Assembly: GCF_000472925.1 (NCBI RefSeq)
Contig: NZ_AXAS01000020.1
Location: 62,001-126,000, forward strand
DNA from: Bradyrhizobium sp. Ec3.3
GTDB lineage: Bacteria > Pseudomonadota > Alphaproteobacteria > Rhizobiales > Xanthobacteraceae
Length of the DNA: 64,000 nt
Direction of reading: 5' to 3'
Under the pieces are notes generated by a model, which was not told the DNA's origin, did not search any database, and saw only the letters and a program-made list of their open reading frames with translations. This document shows, piece by piece, positions 7,516-17,772 of this stretch. Both the position numbers and the translations under genes were made by a program. How positions within the stretch are numbered: position 1 is the stretch's first letter; each line of letters begins with the position of its first letter.

Positions 7516-9249
7516 ATGTTGAGCCTTGTTCAGAATTTGCGGATCGGTACCAAGCTGGCGGTGACGTCGGCGTTCGGTATTCTTTTGGTGATCGCCATGA
7601 TCGCGAGCCAACTCGTCGGCAATGGCAATGTGCGTCGTTCCAACGAGGCCGCCTTCGCGCAGCAGGAGCTGGCGCGGGATGCCGTCGAAGCCAAGCTTGG
7701 GGCGCGCAGCATGCAGCTCAGCGTCCGGGATATCCGGCTCGCCAACAATGCAGGCGAATTGCAAAAGGCGAGCGAGTCGCTCGTCGAGCGCTCAAGGTCG
7801 CTGGGCAACGTCGTGGATGCGATGCTCAAGCTGTCCCGGTCTTCGGAAAACCGAGCGCGGATCGAAAAGCTCAAGAACCTCTCCGCAGATTATTTCAAGG
7901 GCGCCCAGCAGATCGCCTCGATCCGCAGTGAGATGATCGCCGCGACCGGCGCAGATGCCGCCCGTGTCGCCAAGCTCACCGAAGAGAGCATGCGCATCGC
8001 GCGCGAAGTCACATTGCCGACCGCTGCCGAAACGGACGTGCTGGCGGGCCAGATCGCCGATTTCGCCAGGCACAGGAGCGAGGAGGAGATCGCCGGCTCG
8101 GTGCAGGAGATGGCGTCCAGCGAACATATCGGAACTGTGGTCGGCGTCTGTGCCGCGCTTGTCCTGTTCGGCTCCTGGCTAATGTCCTTCCTGACGATTG
8201 CTCGGCCGATCCGCGCGCTCACGGTGGCCATGGACAAGCTCGCCGGTGGCGACTTCTCCGTGGTGCTGCCGGGGCTCGGTCGCAAGGACGAGGTCGGCGG
8301 CGTCGCCGCGGCTGTCGAAAAATTCAAGATCGTGTCCGAGCAGAAGGCGCGCGAGGAGGCCGAGGCCAAGACCAGGCAGGATCAGATCGCTGCTGCTCAG
8401 CGCAAGACCGAGATGCACAAACTCGCCAGCGGCTTCGAAGCCGCCGTCGGCGAGATCGTCGACACCGTGTCCTCCGCCGCGACCGAGCTCGAAGCATCGG
8501 CTTCGACGCTCACTTCCACTGCGGAGCGCGCACAGGAGCTGACCACGATGGTCGCAGCGGCGTCTGAAGAGGCTTCCACCAACGTGCAGTCGGTGGCCTC
8601 TGCGACGGAGGAGCTGTCGTCGTCGATCACCGAGATCAGCCGGCAGGTGCAGCAGTCCGCGCGCGTCGCCAACGAGGCGGTCGGCCAGGCGCGCACCACG
8701 ACCGAGCGCGTCAGCGAATTGTCCAAGGCGGCCACCCGTATCGGCGACGTGGTCGAGTTGATCAACACCATCGCGGGCCAGACCAACCTGCTCGCGCTCA
8801 ACGCCACCATCGAGGCGGCGCGCGCCGGCGAGGCCGGTCGCGGCTTCGCCGTCGTGGCTTCCGAGGTCAAGGCGCTGGCCGAGCAGACCGCGAAGGCGAC
8901 CGGCGAGATCGGCCAGCAGATCTCCGGCATCCAGACGGCAACGCAAGAATCGGTCAACGCCATCCGCGATATCAGCGACACCATCGAGAAGCTGTCGGAG
9001 ATCTCCTCGACCATTGCGGCTGCGGTGGAAGAGCAGGGCGCAGCGACGCAGGAAATCTCGCGCAATGTGCAGCAGGCCGCGCAGGGCACGCATCAGGTGT
9101 CATCCAACATCACCGACGTGCAGCGCGGGGCGGGCGAGACCGGATCGGCCTCAACGCAGGTGCTGGCGGCCGCGCAGTCGCTCGCAGGCGACAGCAACCG
9201 GCTCAAGCTCGAAGTCGGAAAATTCCTCGATACCGTGCGCGCGGCCTAG
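7516..9249 (+). CDS. Methyl-accepting chemotaxis protein 1
   Basis: Transmembrane chemoreceptor of 577 residues that would signal to a CheA/CheW array. Order: short N-terminus, TM1 around residues 13-35, helical periplasmic sensor of about 165 residues without a recognised fold, TM2 around 203-226 (LVLFGSWLMSFLTI), HAMP region around 228-285, then the MCP signalling helices. The conserved hairpin tip INTIAGQTNLLALNATIEAARAG lies near residue 415. No C-terminal CheR-binding pentapeptide is present; the end is FLDTVRAA. A GTG at 7510 is an alternative start, but the GGGA spacing favours ATG 7516. First of three tandem receptors. Confidence 0.93.
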   Translation: MLSLVQNLRIGTKLAVTSAFGILLVIAMIASQLVGNGNVRRSNEAAFAQQELARDAVEAKLGARSMQLSVRDIRLANNAGELQKASESLVERSRSLGNVVDAMLKLSRSSENRARIEKLKNLSADYFKGAQQIASIRSEMIAATGADAARVAKLTEESMRIAREVTLPTAAETDVLAGQIADFARHRSEEEIAGSVQEMASSEHIGTVVGVCAALVLFGSWLMSFLTIARPIRALTVAMDKLAGGDFSVVLPGLGRKDEVGGVAAAVEKFKIVSEQKAREEAEAKTRQDQIAAAQRKTEMHKLASGFEAAVGEIVDTVSSAATELEASASTLTSTAERAQELTTMVAAASEEASTNVQSVASATEELSSSITEISRQVQQSARVANEAVGQARTTTERVSELSKAATRIGDVVELINTIAGQTNLLALNATIEAARAGEAGRGFAVVASEVKALAEQTAKATGEIGQQISGIQTATQESVNAIRDISDTIEKLSEISSTIAAAVEEQGAATQEISRNVQQAAQGTHQVSSNITDVQRGAGETGSASTQVLAAAQSLAGDSNRLKLEVGKFLDTVRAA

Positions 9250-9329
9250 CACTGCCGCCGGCGCGGGTCGCGCGGCTGTCAGCCTCGCCGCACCAATCGC
9301 CGCCTTCCGAGGCCCTGATCTCGTCTGAA

Positions 9330-9356
9330 CCGCCGCGGGCAAGCCGCGGCGGTTTT
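9330..9356 (+). terminator. Rho-independent terminator after chemoreceptor 1
   Basis: Perfect 9-bp GC stem (CCGCCGCGG / CCGCGGCGG) with a 5-base loop followed by TTTT, 80 bp after the stop codon. It separates the first receptor from the second. Confidence 0.85.
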
Positions 9357-9494
9357 GCGTTGTGCGATGCCGCGATGAAAAAGCCGCACGGTTAACTTTC
9401 CAGAAAAGCGAAGCAGGCATCATCCCCGCAACATTCCGGTCACCAACCCTGTCCTTTTCGGTCATTTGCACCTCGAGCGTTTCGGAGCACATTC

Positions 9495-11465
9495 ATGAGC
9501 GGCCTCTCCATCCGCCTCACCCACAAGGTGATGGCGATCGGACTTTTCGGGCTCGTCGGTCTCATGGCGTTTGGCGCGATCTACGAGATCGGCAGCCGGT
9601 CGCAGGACGCCTCCCGCATCGTTGCGAACCGCGCCCGGATGATCTCCGACCTCAACAAGCAGCTCTCGATCGAGCTGCTCGAGGCACGGCGCAACGAGAA
9701 GAACTTTCAGCAGCGCAGGAACGAGAGCTACGCCAAGGCCCATGCGGAGCTGATAGGACCCATCACGAGAGATTTCGACGAGTTGCAGCGCTTGATGTCG
9801 GCCGGCGGCATGAGCGCGCTGTCGGAGAAGACCCAGCAGGCCGAGGCTGGCTTCAAGCGCTATGCGGCTGATTTTTCCGCGCTGGTCGCGAGCGAGATCA
9901 AGCTCGGCCTCAATGAGAATCTCGGCCTGTCCGGCTCGCTGCGCGCCGCCGTGCATGAGATCGAGGCCAAGCTGAAGGAGATCGACAATCCGCGGCTGAC
10001 GAGCTGGATGTTGATGATGCGGCGGCATGAAAAGGATTTCATGCTGCGGCGCGACCCGAAATATATCGCCGAGCTGAAGAAGGCTGCATCCGAATTCTCC
10101 AAGGCGATGGAGGCCGCGGCCGTGCCGGCCCCGGTCATGGCCGACATCACGGCCAGGCTGCAGAAATACCAATCGGAGTTTTCGAGCTGGGCCGAGACGG
10201 CACAACAGAGCGCGGCCTATGACGCGAGCATGATGAAGACGTTTCGCGAACTCGAGCCGCTGATCATCGACGTCCGCAACGCCGTCGATCGAACCTATAA
10301 GGAGGCCGACGCCGCCGAGGCCGCAACGCGCGATGCGGTACGGCTGTGGATGATGGTCGCCTTCGGCGTCACGGTACTGTTGCTGGCTGTGGTCGGATTC
10401 CTGCTGGGCCGTTCGATTTCCAGCGCGCTTTCGGCAATGGTGAGCGCGATGACGCGGCTTGCGCGTGGCGAGCTCTCGATCACTGTGCCGGGCCTCGGAC
10501 GCAAGGACGAGATCGGCGAGATGGCCGGCGCGGTCGAGGTCTTCCGCAACAACATGGCGGAGGCCGAGCGGCTGCGCACCGAGCAGCTCGAGGCGGAAGC
10601 GCGGCAGCGTGAGACGCGCAAGGCGGACATGCAGCGCCTCGCCGACGGTTTCGAGGGCGCGGTCGGCGAGATCATCGAGACGGTGTCGTCGGCGGCAACC
10701 GAGCTCGAAGCCTCGTCCAACACGTTGACGCGGGCCGCCGAGCGCTCGAACGGGCTTGCCACCGCGGTCGCCGCGGCCTCGGAAGAGGCTTCCGCCAATG
10801 TGCAGTCGGTGTCCTCGGCAAGTGAGGAAATGACCTCCTCGATCACCGAGATCAGCCGCCAGGTCCAGGAATCGGCGCGTGTGGCCGATGCCGCGGTCGA
10901 GCAGGCGCAGCGCACCAACGCGCGCGTCGCCGAACTGACCAAGGCGGCGAGCCGCATCGGCGACGTCGTCGAGCTGATCAACACCATCGCCGGCCAGACC
11001 AACCTGCTGGCGCTCAATGCCACGATCGAGGCGGCGCGGGCCGGCGAGGCTGGCAAGGGTTTTGCCGTGGTCGCGACCGAGGTGAAGGCGCTCGCCGAGC
11101 AGACCGCGAAGGCGACCGGCGAGATCAGCCAGCATATTGGCGCGATCCAGACCGCGACGGATGACTCCGTCGGCGCCATCAGGGAGATCGGCGACACCAT
11201 CGCGCGGATGTCCGGGATCGCCGCGACCATCGCCGCGGCGGTCGAGGAGCAGGGCGCCGCGACTCAGGAGATCTCACGCAACATCCAGCACGCCGCGCAC
11301 GGTACGTCCGAGGTCTCCGCCAATATCAGCGACGTCCAGCGCGGCGCCGGCGAGACCGGCGCTGCGTCCGCTCAGGTTCACGCGTCGGCGCAATCGTTGT
11401 CGCTGGAAAGCAACCGGCTGAAGAGCGAAGTCGCGCGCTTCCTCGACTCCGTACGGGCTGCATAG
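9495..11465 (+). CDS. Methyl-accepting chemotaxis protein 2, HBM-type sensor
   Basis: Chemoreceptor of 656 residues. The periplasmic part (about residues 40-285) contains two repeats of a helical motif, RRNEKNFQQRR near 68 and MRRHEKDFMLRR near 176, typical of the helical bimodular (HBM) sensor domain known from receptors for organic acids. TM2 lies near 288-312 (LWMMVAFGVTVLLLAVVGFLLG), followed by HAMP and the signalling hairpin INTIAGQTNLLALNATIEAARAGEAG. No CheR pentapeptide; it ends FLDSVRAA. Preceded by a terminator and 245 bp of non-coding DNA, so probably independently transcribed. The ligand is unknown; an organic acid is a reasonable guess from the domain. Confidence 0.93.
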   Translation: MSGLSIRLTHKVMAIGLFGLVGLMAFGAIYEIGSRSQDASRIVANRARMISDLNKQLSIELLEARRNEKNFQQRRNESYAKAHAELIGPITRDFDELQRLMSAGGMSALSEKTQQAEAGFKRYAADFSALVASEIKLGLNENLGLSGSLRAAVHEIEAKLKEIDNPRLTSWMLMMRRHEKDFMLRRDPKYIAELKKAASEFSKAMEAAAVPAPVMADITARLQKYQSEFSSWAETAQQSAAYDASMMKTFRELEPLIIDVRNAVDRTYKEADAAEAATRDAVRLWMMVAFGVTVLLLAVVGFLLGRSISSALSAMVSAMTRLARGELSITVPGLGRKDEIGEMAGAVEVFRNNMAEAERLRTEQLEAEARQRETRKADMQRLADGFEGAVGEIIETVSSAATELEASSNTLTRAAERSNGLATAVAAASEEASANVQSVSSASEEMTSSITEISRQVQESARVADAAVEQAQRTNARVAELTKAASRIGDVVELINTIAGQTNLLALNATIEAARAGEAGKGFAVVATEVKALAEQTAKATGEISQHIGAIQTATDDSVGAIREIGDTIARMSGIAATIAAAVEEQGAATQEISRNIQHAAHGTSEVSANISDVQRGAGETGAASAQVHASAQSLSLESNRLKSEVARFLDSVRAA

Positions 11466-11698
11466 CGGGAGGCATGCAAAGAAACGTCTAAAGGTTGCAC
11501 AGAAATCGATGATTGATCGGTTCCGTATTAGTACGGGGTTTCAAATTAACCGAGGCTTGGAACTCAAGGTGCATCTTCTACCCAAAGAGAACCAGCCAGC
11601 ATTGTTGGACCAAGCACCGTCCGATCGTCTGTTTTCCCGATCGCGGCGGTAGCGACTGCGTCCGCACTGGGTAACGTCCATCTGCCGGGATTATTGCG

Positions 11699-13387
11699 AT
11701 GTCGAAATTCTCGATCCGATTGAAAATATTGACCGTGTTGAGCGCTCTGGTGCTCGCGCTCGCCGGTGTCGGCATCATGGCGATCACCACCATGCAGGCC
11801 ATCAATGCGCATACGGTCGAGATTTCCGAGAGCTGGCTGCCCAGCGTCCGCGCGCTGGGATCGCTCCGCGCCGACATCAACGAGCTGCGGGTCGCGCTGC
11901 GCTTGCACCTGATGCAGGACAGCGCCGAGGGCAAGGACGCCGCCGAGAAGCGGATGGCGTCGCTGCGCGATCGCATCGAGACGACGCGCAAGAGCTATGA
12001 GCCCCTGATTACCTCGCCCGAAGAGCGCGCTCTCTATGACCAGTGGAGCAGAGCCTGGGCCGAATATCTGAATGGCGTGCAGGAGGTGATGACGCTGTCG
12101 CGCAAGGGCGTCGGCCACTTCCCGACTGACGCCAACGAGCTCTTGCAGACCAAGGTCGCCAAGATGGCGCAGGCCGCCGATCCGCTGCTCCAGCAGGACA
12201 TCGAGCTCAACAACAAGGGCGCCGAGGCGGAGACGAAGAAGGCCGCCGACAGCTACACCATCACCTTCCGTGTTCTGCTCGGCATCATCGTGACGTCGGT
12301 GCTGATCGCGGTCGCGGCCGCCTATTTCCTGGTGCAGGATGTCTCGCGCGGCATCGCTTCGATCGTCCGGCCGATGCAGGCGCTCGGCAATGGCGAGCTC
12401 TCGGCCGAAGTCCCGCATCGGGGCGCGCGGACCGAGATCGGATCGATGGCCGATGCGCTGCAGATCTTCAAGGACGCGCTGATCGCGAAAAAAGCGGCCG
12501 ACGAGGCGGCGGCATGCGACGCCGAGGCCAAGATCGAACGGGCTCGCCGCGTCGACGGCATCACGCGCAATTTCGAGACCGTGATCGGCGAGATCGTCGA
12601 GACCGTGTCGTCGGCCTCGACCGAGCTCGAGGCGTCCGCGAGCACGTTGAGCGGCACCGCGCAGCGCGGCCAGGAACTCGCGACCGTGGTTGCGGCGGCG
12701 TCCGAGGAAGCGTCCACCAACGTCCAGTCCGTCGCGTCGGCGTCGGAGGAGCTGTCCTCGTCGATCACCGAGATCAGCCGGCAGGTGCAGGAATCGGCGC
12801 GGATGGCGGCGGAGGCCGTCGACCAGGCGGCGCGCACCAACGAGCGCGTCAACGCGCTGTCGCAGGCGGCCGCGCGCATCGGCGACGTCGTCGAGCTGAT
12901 CAACACCATCGCGGGCCAGACCAACCTGCTGGCGCTGAACGCGACGATCGAAGCCGCGCGAGCCGGCGAAGCAGGCCGTGGCTTTGCCGTGGTGGCGTCC
13001 GAGGTCAAGGCGCTCGCCGAACAGACTGCAAAGGCGACCGGGGAAATCGGCCTCCAGGTTTCGGGCATTCAGACGGCCACGCAGGAGTCCGTCGGCGCCA
13101 TCAAGGAGATCGCCGGCACCATCGAGCGGCTGTCCGAGGTGTCGTCGGCGATTGCCGCGGCCGTCGAGGAGCAGGGCGCCGCCACGCAGGAAATTTCACG
13201 CAACGTGCAGCAGGCCTCGGTCGGCACGCAGGAGGTCTCCTCCAACATCACCGACGTGCAGCGCGGCGCGATCGAGACCGGCTCGGCCTCGACAGAGGTC
13301 CTGTCGGCCGCGAAATCGCTTGCTTCCGACAGCACGCGCCTCAAGGTCGAGGTCGCGAGCTTCCTGGAGTCGGTGCGCGCGGCCTGA
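11699..13387 (+). CDS. Methyl-accepting chemotaxis protein 3, four-helix-bundle sensor
   Basis: Chemoreceptor of 562 residues. TM1 spans about residues 10-30 (ILTVLSALVLALAGVGIMAI). The periplasmic domain begins with SWLPSVRALGSLRADINELRVA, the signature of the 4HB_MCP sensor. TM2 lies near 190-212 (FRVLLGIIVTSVLIAVAAAYFLV), followed by HAMP and signalling helices whose tip is nearly identical to those of the two receptors upstream. It ends FLESVRAA with no pentapeptide. The 233-bp upstream gap shows no clear promoter. The downstream gene is convergent and its stop codon lies 4 bases away. Confidence 0.93.
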   Translation: MSKFSIRLKILTVLSALVLALAGVGIMAITTMQAINAHTVEISESWLPSVRALGSLRADINELRVALRLHLMQDSAEGKDAAEKRMASLRDRIETTRKSYEPLITSPEERALYDQWSRAWAEYLNGVQEVMTLSRKGVGHFPTDANELLQTKVAKMAQAADPLLQQDIELNNKGAEAETKKAADSYTITFRVLLGIIVTSVLIAVAAAYFLVQDVSRGIASIVRPMQALGNGELSAEVPHRGARTEIGSMADALQIFKDALIAKKAADEAAACDAEAKIERARRVDGITRNFETVIGEIVETVSSASTELEASASTLSGTAQRGQELATVVAAASEEASTNVQSVASASEELSSSITEISRQVQESARMAAEAVDQAARTNERVNALSQAAARIGDVVELINTIAGQTNLLALNATIEAARAGEAGRGFAVVASEVKALAEQTAKATGEIGLQVSGIQTATQESVGAIKEIAGTIERLSEVSSAIAAAVEEQGAATQEISRNVQQASVGTQEVSSNITDVQRGAIETGSASTEVLSAAKSLASDSTRLKVEVASFLESVRAA

Positions 13388-13390
13388 CCG

Positions 13391-16095
13391 TCACGCGCTC
13401 GTCTGCGTCACGGCTGGCGGCGCCTGCCGGCGGAACAGGATCCGCTGGTAGAGCCAGCCGATCGCGACCAGCACGATGCCGAGCCCCATGAACGACAGTG
13501 CGCGCCAGACGCCTGTCAGCGTCGACATGTCGATGACGAAGGCTTTCAGGATCGTCAGCGCGATCACGACAGCGGAGGCGAGCCGCGCGCGCTCCGAATT
13601 GACCAAGGGCCAACGCCGAGCAGCACCACGCCGAAGCCGAGCCAGCCGATCGAATAGGTGTATTGCTCGGCGCCCGTTGTCGCGCCATAGAGCAGCACCG
13701 GTCCGTGATAGAAGCGGCGGATCTCCAGCGTCACATATGCGAGAGCGAACACCAGCGCGCCGCCGGCAATCGTGTTGGCATAGGCGGTCGGACGATGTCC
13801 TGCCACCGCATAGGACAGCAGCAGCATGAGCACTGCCGGCAGCGCGTAGCCGAGCAGCAGCAGGTTGAACACGAGGCCGCCGACATCGATGCTGCTGAAT
13901 AGCCACGGATTCTCCAGGATCAGAAGGCCGAACACGCTGATGAGCCCGGCGATCACCGTAAGCACGACCGCGCCGACATTATGCACGATGCTGAGGCTCC
14001 TCAGCCGCAGCCGCTCCAGCCCGCTCGCCATGGCGAGCGTCACGCAGGCCTGGAGCGCGAATTCGAGCAGCGACGGCGGCGACGTCATGTCGCCGCCGGT
14101 GGCGAAGTGACGAATTTCCATGAAGGCGAGCAGCGCGGTGAACAGGATCGCGGCGGCTTCCACCATGCGCAGCGGCGCGTCGTCGCCGCGGCGGTGCAGG
14201 AAGCGGCTCGCCGCCCAGAACGACAACGCCGGCACGCCGTAGCCCCACAGCAGCCAGTTGAAGATCGGCGTGGTGCCGACGGCATCGCCAACGATGCGCG
14301 GGTCGTACACGATGCGCGCGGTGACGATGCCAGCCAGGATCGCGGCAAGCCAGCGCAGGAAGGCGATCGGCCGCTGGATCGAGATCCAGGCGGTGCCCAG
14401 CGACATCAGCGCCAGCGCGATCGTGAGCCAGCCTTTCTCCAGCGCGAAGGTCAGCGCCAATGCCAGCGCGCCGAGCGTGCCGGTGGCGAAGAGGGCAATC
14501 GAGATCGCAAGGCCCGGCCGGTTCTCGCGCCGTGAGAGCGCTTCGGTCGCGGCCGCGAAAGCGGCGGCGAGCAGCACGGCGAGGATCGCGAACGGGATCG
14601 AGCGGTCGAGATGTGCGATGCGGGCGTAGAGCGCGACCAGGAGCGCAACGGGCGTGAAGGTCGCCGCCGCCGACCACACGACGGGGATGATCGCGGAGGT
14701 CGAGCGTCCCTGTGCGAGGAAGCCCACGCCGCCAAAGCCCACGGCGAAGATTGCGGCCATCACGAGGTGCAGCCACACCGAACTGTCGGTCGCGGTCGGT
14801 CCGATGCCGGGCAGCGGGCCGCCCGGCAGCACCAGCATGTCGGGGTTTGCGCGCACGGCCCATTCGGCGAACACGATGAAGACGAGCGCTGCCGCCGCAC
14901 CGAGTGCGCCGGTCGCCGCAGGCGCGCGCCAGGCGACGAACAACGTTCCGGCAACGAGGAGGGTGAACGTGATCAGCGCCAGATCGGCATGCGCGCTCGA
15001 CAGCACGACCAGCGTCGCGCCGAACAGATAGGCGGCGAGCGAGCCGGAGGACACCGGTTCGATCTGGCCGTCGTCGATGGTCGGGCCGAACATGAAGCCG
15101 CAGACCACCAGCAGGGCGGCGAGCACGAAGCCCGCGATCACATGGAAGGCATGCGGGGCGGCGAGTGTCGCTCCGAGGTCGAGACCCGGGAAAGTCCACA
15201 GAAGCGCGAAGACGATCGTGGTCACCGCAAGCCAGCGCCACAGCCGGATGCGCGCGAGGCCAAAGCTCGCCGCGCTGACGATCGCGAGGTAAATGTAGAG
15301 CGCCCAGTAGTCCGGCTTGTTGGAGGAGACCAGGATCGGCGTGACGAACGCGCCGACCACGCCGAGGCCGGCGAGCGCCGGCCCGTGCAGCAGCGCCGCC
15401 GCGAGCGTGCCGAGCGCAACGAGGCCGAGCAGCACGAAGGCGGTCGCAGGCGCGAGGAAATCGTACAGCGCGTAGGCCGCATAGACCGTCGCAAACGCCA
15501 CCGCCGTGCCGGCCGCGGTGAGGATCGCGGGGATGTTGGCGATCGGCAGCGCCTGGATGTCGGCGATGCTCTCCTTGCGCCGCGTCCATTCGCCGGCGCC
15601 AAGCAGCCCCAGCGCGAACAGGCCGCCGAGAAACACACGCACGCCGGGGCCGACAAGGCCGGCTTCGATCGAATAGCGCACCATGAAGAAGCCGCCGAGC
15701 GCGAGCGCCAGGCCGCCGATCCACACCACCCAGCGGGTGCCGAGGCGCTCTTCGAGACCCGGCCCCGCAGCCGGCATCGGAGGCGGTGGCGCGGCTTGAG
15801 CTGCGTCCGTGTCGATGGGCGGCGGTGTCGCCTCATCGGCGACGAGGGGCGGCGCCAACTCGGCGTCGGGCGCAGGCCGCTCGGCGGTGCCCGGCGTTGA
15901 AGCCGCAAGCGTCTGCTCCATCTCCTGCTGTGGCGTGAGCGGCGGCGGCTGGACCTGCCGCGGCGTGTGCAGGCCAGCTTCCAGCGCGCTCAGCCGTCGG
16001 CGGAGGTCGGTCGCCTGGTTGGACGCTTTCAATGCAATAAGGAAGGCGGCGATTGCGATCATCACCGCAAAGACGTCGAACGGAGCGTCGAACAT
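13391..16095 (-). pseudogene. DUF2339 polytopic membrane protein with a frameshift near its 3' end
   Basis: A very hydrophobic protein with more than 20 predicted membrane segments, preceded by a short coiled stretch (TDLRRRLSALEAGL) and a proline-rich linker, the layout of the DUF2339 family (function unknown). The frame from 16095 reaches WLGFGVVLLGVG and then leaves the family pattern, ending at 13564. The expected C-terminus (NSERARLASAVVIALTILKAFVIDM..FRRQ) lies in another frame and ends at 13391. Restoring one base near 13605-13612 joins both into about 901 residues. GGAGG precedes the ATG. Confidence 0.75.
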
Positions 16096-16140
16096 AAGGC
16101 CTCCAGGCGAGTCGCGAAAAGCGACCCGCGTAACATGCTC

Positions 16141-17109
16141 TTAGCGCCGGGAGCGGACGCGCAAGCCGGGCGCTGGCCGCTCCTGGAGCACTTCGCGGCG
16201 GAAGCGATAGAGTGCTGCCGGCCGCCCGCCGGTCTGTGTCGACATCACGCCGGTCGGTTCGACCAGGGCCTCGCTTTCCACCAGACGACGGAAATTCTGC
16301 TTATGCAGGTGTCGGCCGGAGATTGCCTCCACCGTGTGCTGCAATTCCGTGAGTGTGAACTCGGCGGGCAAAAGTTCAAAGATGACGGGACGATACTTCA
16401 GCTTTGCGCGCAGCCGGGCAATGCCCGTGGCGAGAATCCGGCGGTGGTCGAACCGCATCGAGAGGCCAAGCGCAGGAAGCGCCTTGCGCGCTAATGCCGC
16501 AGGACGCCCGTCGCGCCGCGCTTCCTCGATCAGCCCGGCCTCGTAGAGCAACTCGTAGCGGTCGAGCACGCGCTCCTCGTCCCAGCTAGCTCCCTCGATG
16601 CCGAAATTCAGCCGCACGCGATCCTTGCGCGGCAGCGCACGGATCGTCTCCGGCGTTTCCTCCTCGGCCCATTTTGTCAGCGCCGGAATGATGTCGCGGG
16701 CGATGATCGCCGGCGGCTGCTCGCGCCAGTCCTCCCAGGGGAAGAAGCGATACCACGGCGCGAACGTCGCGCCCGCCGCGTGCACGCCGTTGTCGGCGGC
16801 GCGGGTCAGCGCGAGATAGCCGATCGAGACCATATGCGCGCCGGTATCGGCGGCCTCCGCATGACGGCCGCGATCGCCAAAAGTGTAGAGCTGCTCGACA
16901 TAGCCGAGCCGTAAGCCCGCCTGCTCCTCGACCCAGGCGCGCAGGCCGATTTCGAAGGTCCGATGTGTCAGCGCATCGAACGGACCGAAGGGCAGGCCCG
17001 CGAGGCCATCGCTGCCGCGCGCAGTGAGGATCAGCGGTTCATTGTCCTCGATCGCGACGATCGCGGCAGTCAGGCCGATCTCGATCGGCGTCAGCAGCTT
17101 GTCGCTCAT
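16141..17109 (-). CDS. nadQ: NAD regulator of the NadQ/NrtR type (Nudix-like sensor plus winged helix)
   Basis: Transcriptional regulator of 322 residues. The N-terminal two thirds is a Nudix-homology domain lacking a canonical catalytic Nudix box, suggesting ligand sensing rather than hydrolysis. The C-terminal part, near residues 240-300, has FELLPAEFTLTELQ..FRRLVES, matching the winged-helix domain of NrtR-like regulators. Family knowledge: NadQ proteins of rhizobia are predicted repressors of nadABC. The palindromes at 3517-3539 and 3651-3661 are likely targets, 12.6 kb away. It is flanked on the same strand by the phosphatase (22 bp upstream) and the DUF2339 gene (45 bp downstream). No matching palindrome is visible at its own start. 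Confidence 0.85.
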   Translation of the reverse strand: MSDKLLTPIEIGLTAAIVAIEDNEPLILTARGSDGLAGLPFGPFDALTHRTFEIGLRAWVEEQAGLRLGYVEQLYTFGDRGRHAEAADTGAHMVSIGYLALTRAADNGVHAAGATFAPWYRFFPWEDWREQPPAIIARDIIPALTKWAEEETPETIRALPRKDRVRLNFGIEGASWDEERVLDRYELLYEAGLIEEARRDGRPAALARKALPALGLSMRFDHRRILATGIARLRAKLKYRPVIFELLPAEFTLTELQHTVEAISGRHLHKQNFRRLVESEALVEPTGVMSTQTGGRPAALYRFRREVLQERPAPGLRVRSRR

Positions 17110-17131
17110 CCGGGAAAGGGGTTTTGCGTGG

Positions 17132-17638
17132 TCATTCGAGCTCGATCACGAACGGACGGCTCTCCACCATCATCGCGCCCGGACCCATCTCATCGAGCGC
17201 GCGCAGCATGCGGCCGTCGCGGCGGAGCGCGCGATCGGCGAGCTCGACGATGCGACGGTTGGGCGAGGCGATCGGGGAGGCAGCGCGGATCTTCTTCGCG
17301 ATCTCGATCTCGTCGCGATGCGGATTGAGCAAGCATGCTGCGGCAAAAGCGCTCGCGGTGGAGCGGCTGATGCCGGCATAGCAATGCACGACCAGCGGCG
17401 CGCTGCGATCCCAGCCGCGAACGAAGTTGAGCACCTGGTTGATATGTCCTTCCGAGGGCGCGACGAAGCCGTCGAGCTCCTCGGTGATGTCATCCATCGA
17501 GACTTTCAGATGATTGGCCGGTAGCACCGAGACCGGCCGCACCACTTGCTCGACATTGGCCATCACGGTCAGCACATGGCTGGCGCCGGTGAGACGAACG
17601 GTTTCGGGCAGGGCGGCAAGCGAGCAGACGTGGATCAT
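17132..17638 (-). CDS. Protein tyrosine phosphatase-like protein
   Basis: A 168-residue cytosolic protein with the cysteine phosphatase P-loop HCYAGISRS: Cys86 and Arg92 form the CX5R active site. A candidate general-acid region precedes it (SMDDITEELDG). It resembles small dual-specificity-type phosphatases common in rhizobia. The substrate is unknown. GGGA before the ATG supports the start. It is the first of three same-strand genes (phosphatase, nadQ, DUF2339). Confidence 0.8.
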   Translation of the reverse strand: MIHVCSLAALPETVRLTGASHVLTVMANVEQVVRPVSVLPANHLKVSMDDITEELDGFVAPSEGHINQVLNFVRGWDRSAPLVVHCYAGISRSTASAFAAACLLNPHRDEIEIAKKIRAASPIASPNRRIVELADRALRRDGRMLRALDEMGPGAMMVESRPFVIELE

Positions 17639-17673
17639 GACGTTCCCTTTGGCAGCCGATTATAGCTGGCGCC

Positions 17674-17762
17674 GTAGAGTGGGCAAAGGCGCAACGCGCC
17701 GTGCCCACCATGCTGCACCTTGCACTGATCGGTGGGCACGCTTCGCTTTGCCCACCCTACGA
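17674..17762. repeat. Palindromic intergenic repeat (GTGGGCA type)
   Basis: Contains two inverted pairs built on GTGGGCA/TGCCCAC: 17679-17708 and 17731-17756 (GGTGGGCACG..TTTGCCCACC). It resembles a common Bradyrhizobium interspersed repeat. No ORF. It lies in the gap between the HD gene and the phosphatase. Confidence 0.7.
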
Positions 17763-17772
17763 ATAGCCTACG

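Noticed and set aside
9462..11135. 557-codon minus-strand frame opposite chemoreceptor 2
   Set aside because: Antisense to a well-supported receptor; similar shadow frames occur opposite all three receptors because their DNA is alike.
14611..15900. 429-codon plus-strand frame opposite the DUF2339 gene
   Set aside because: Low-complexity charged sequence antisense to a membrane protein, no ribosome site or family.
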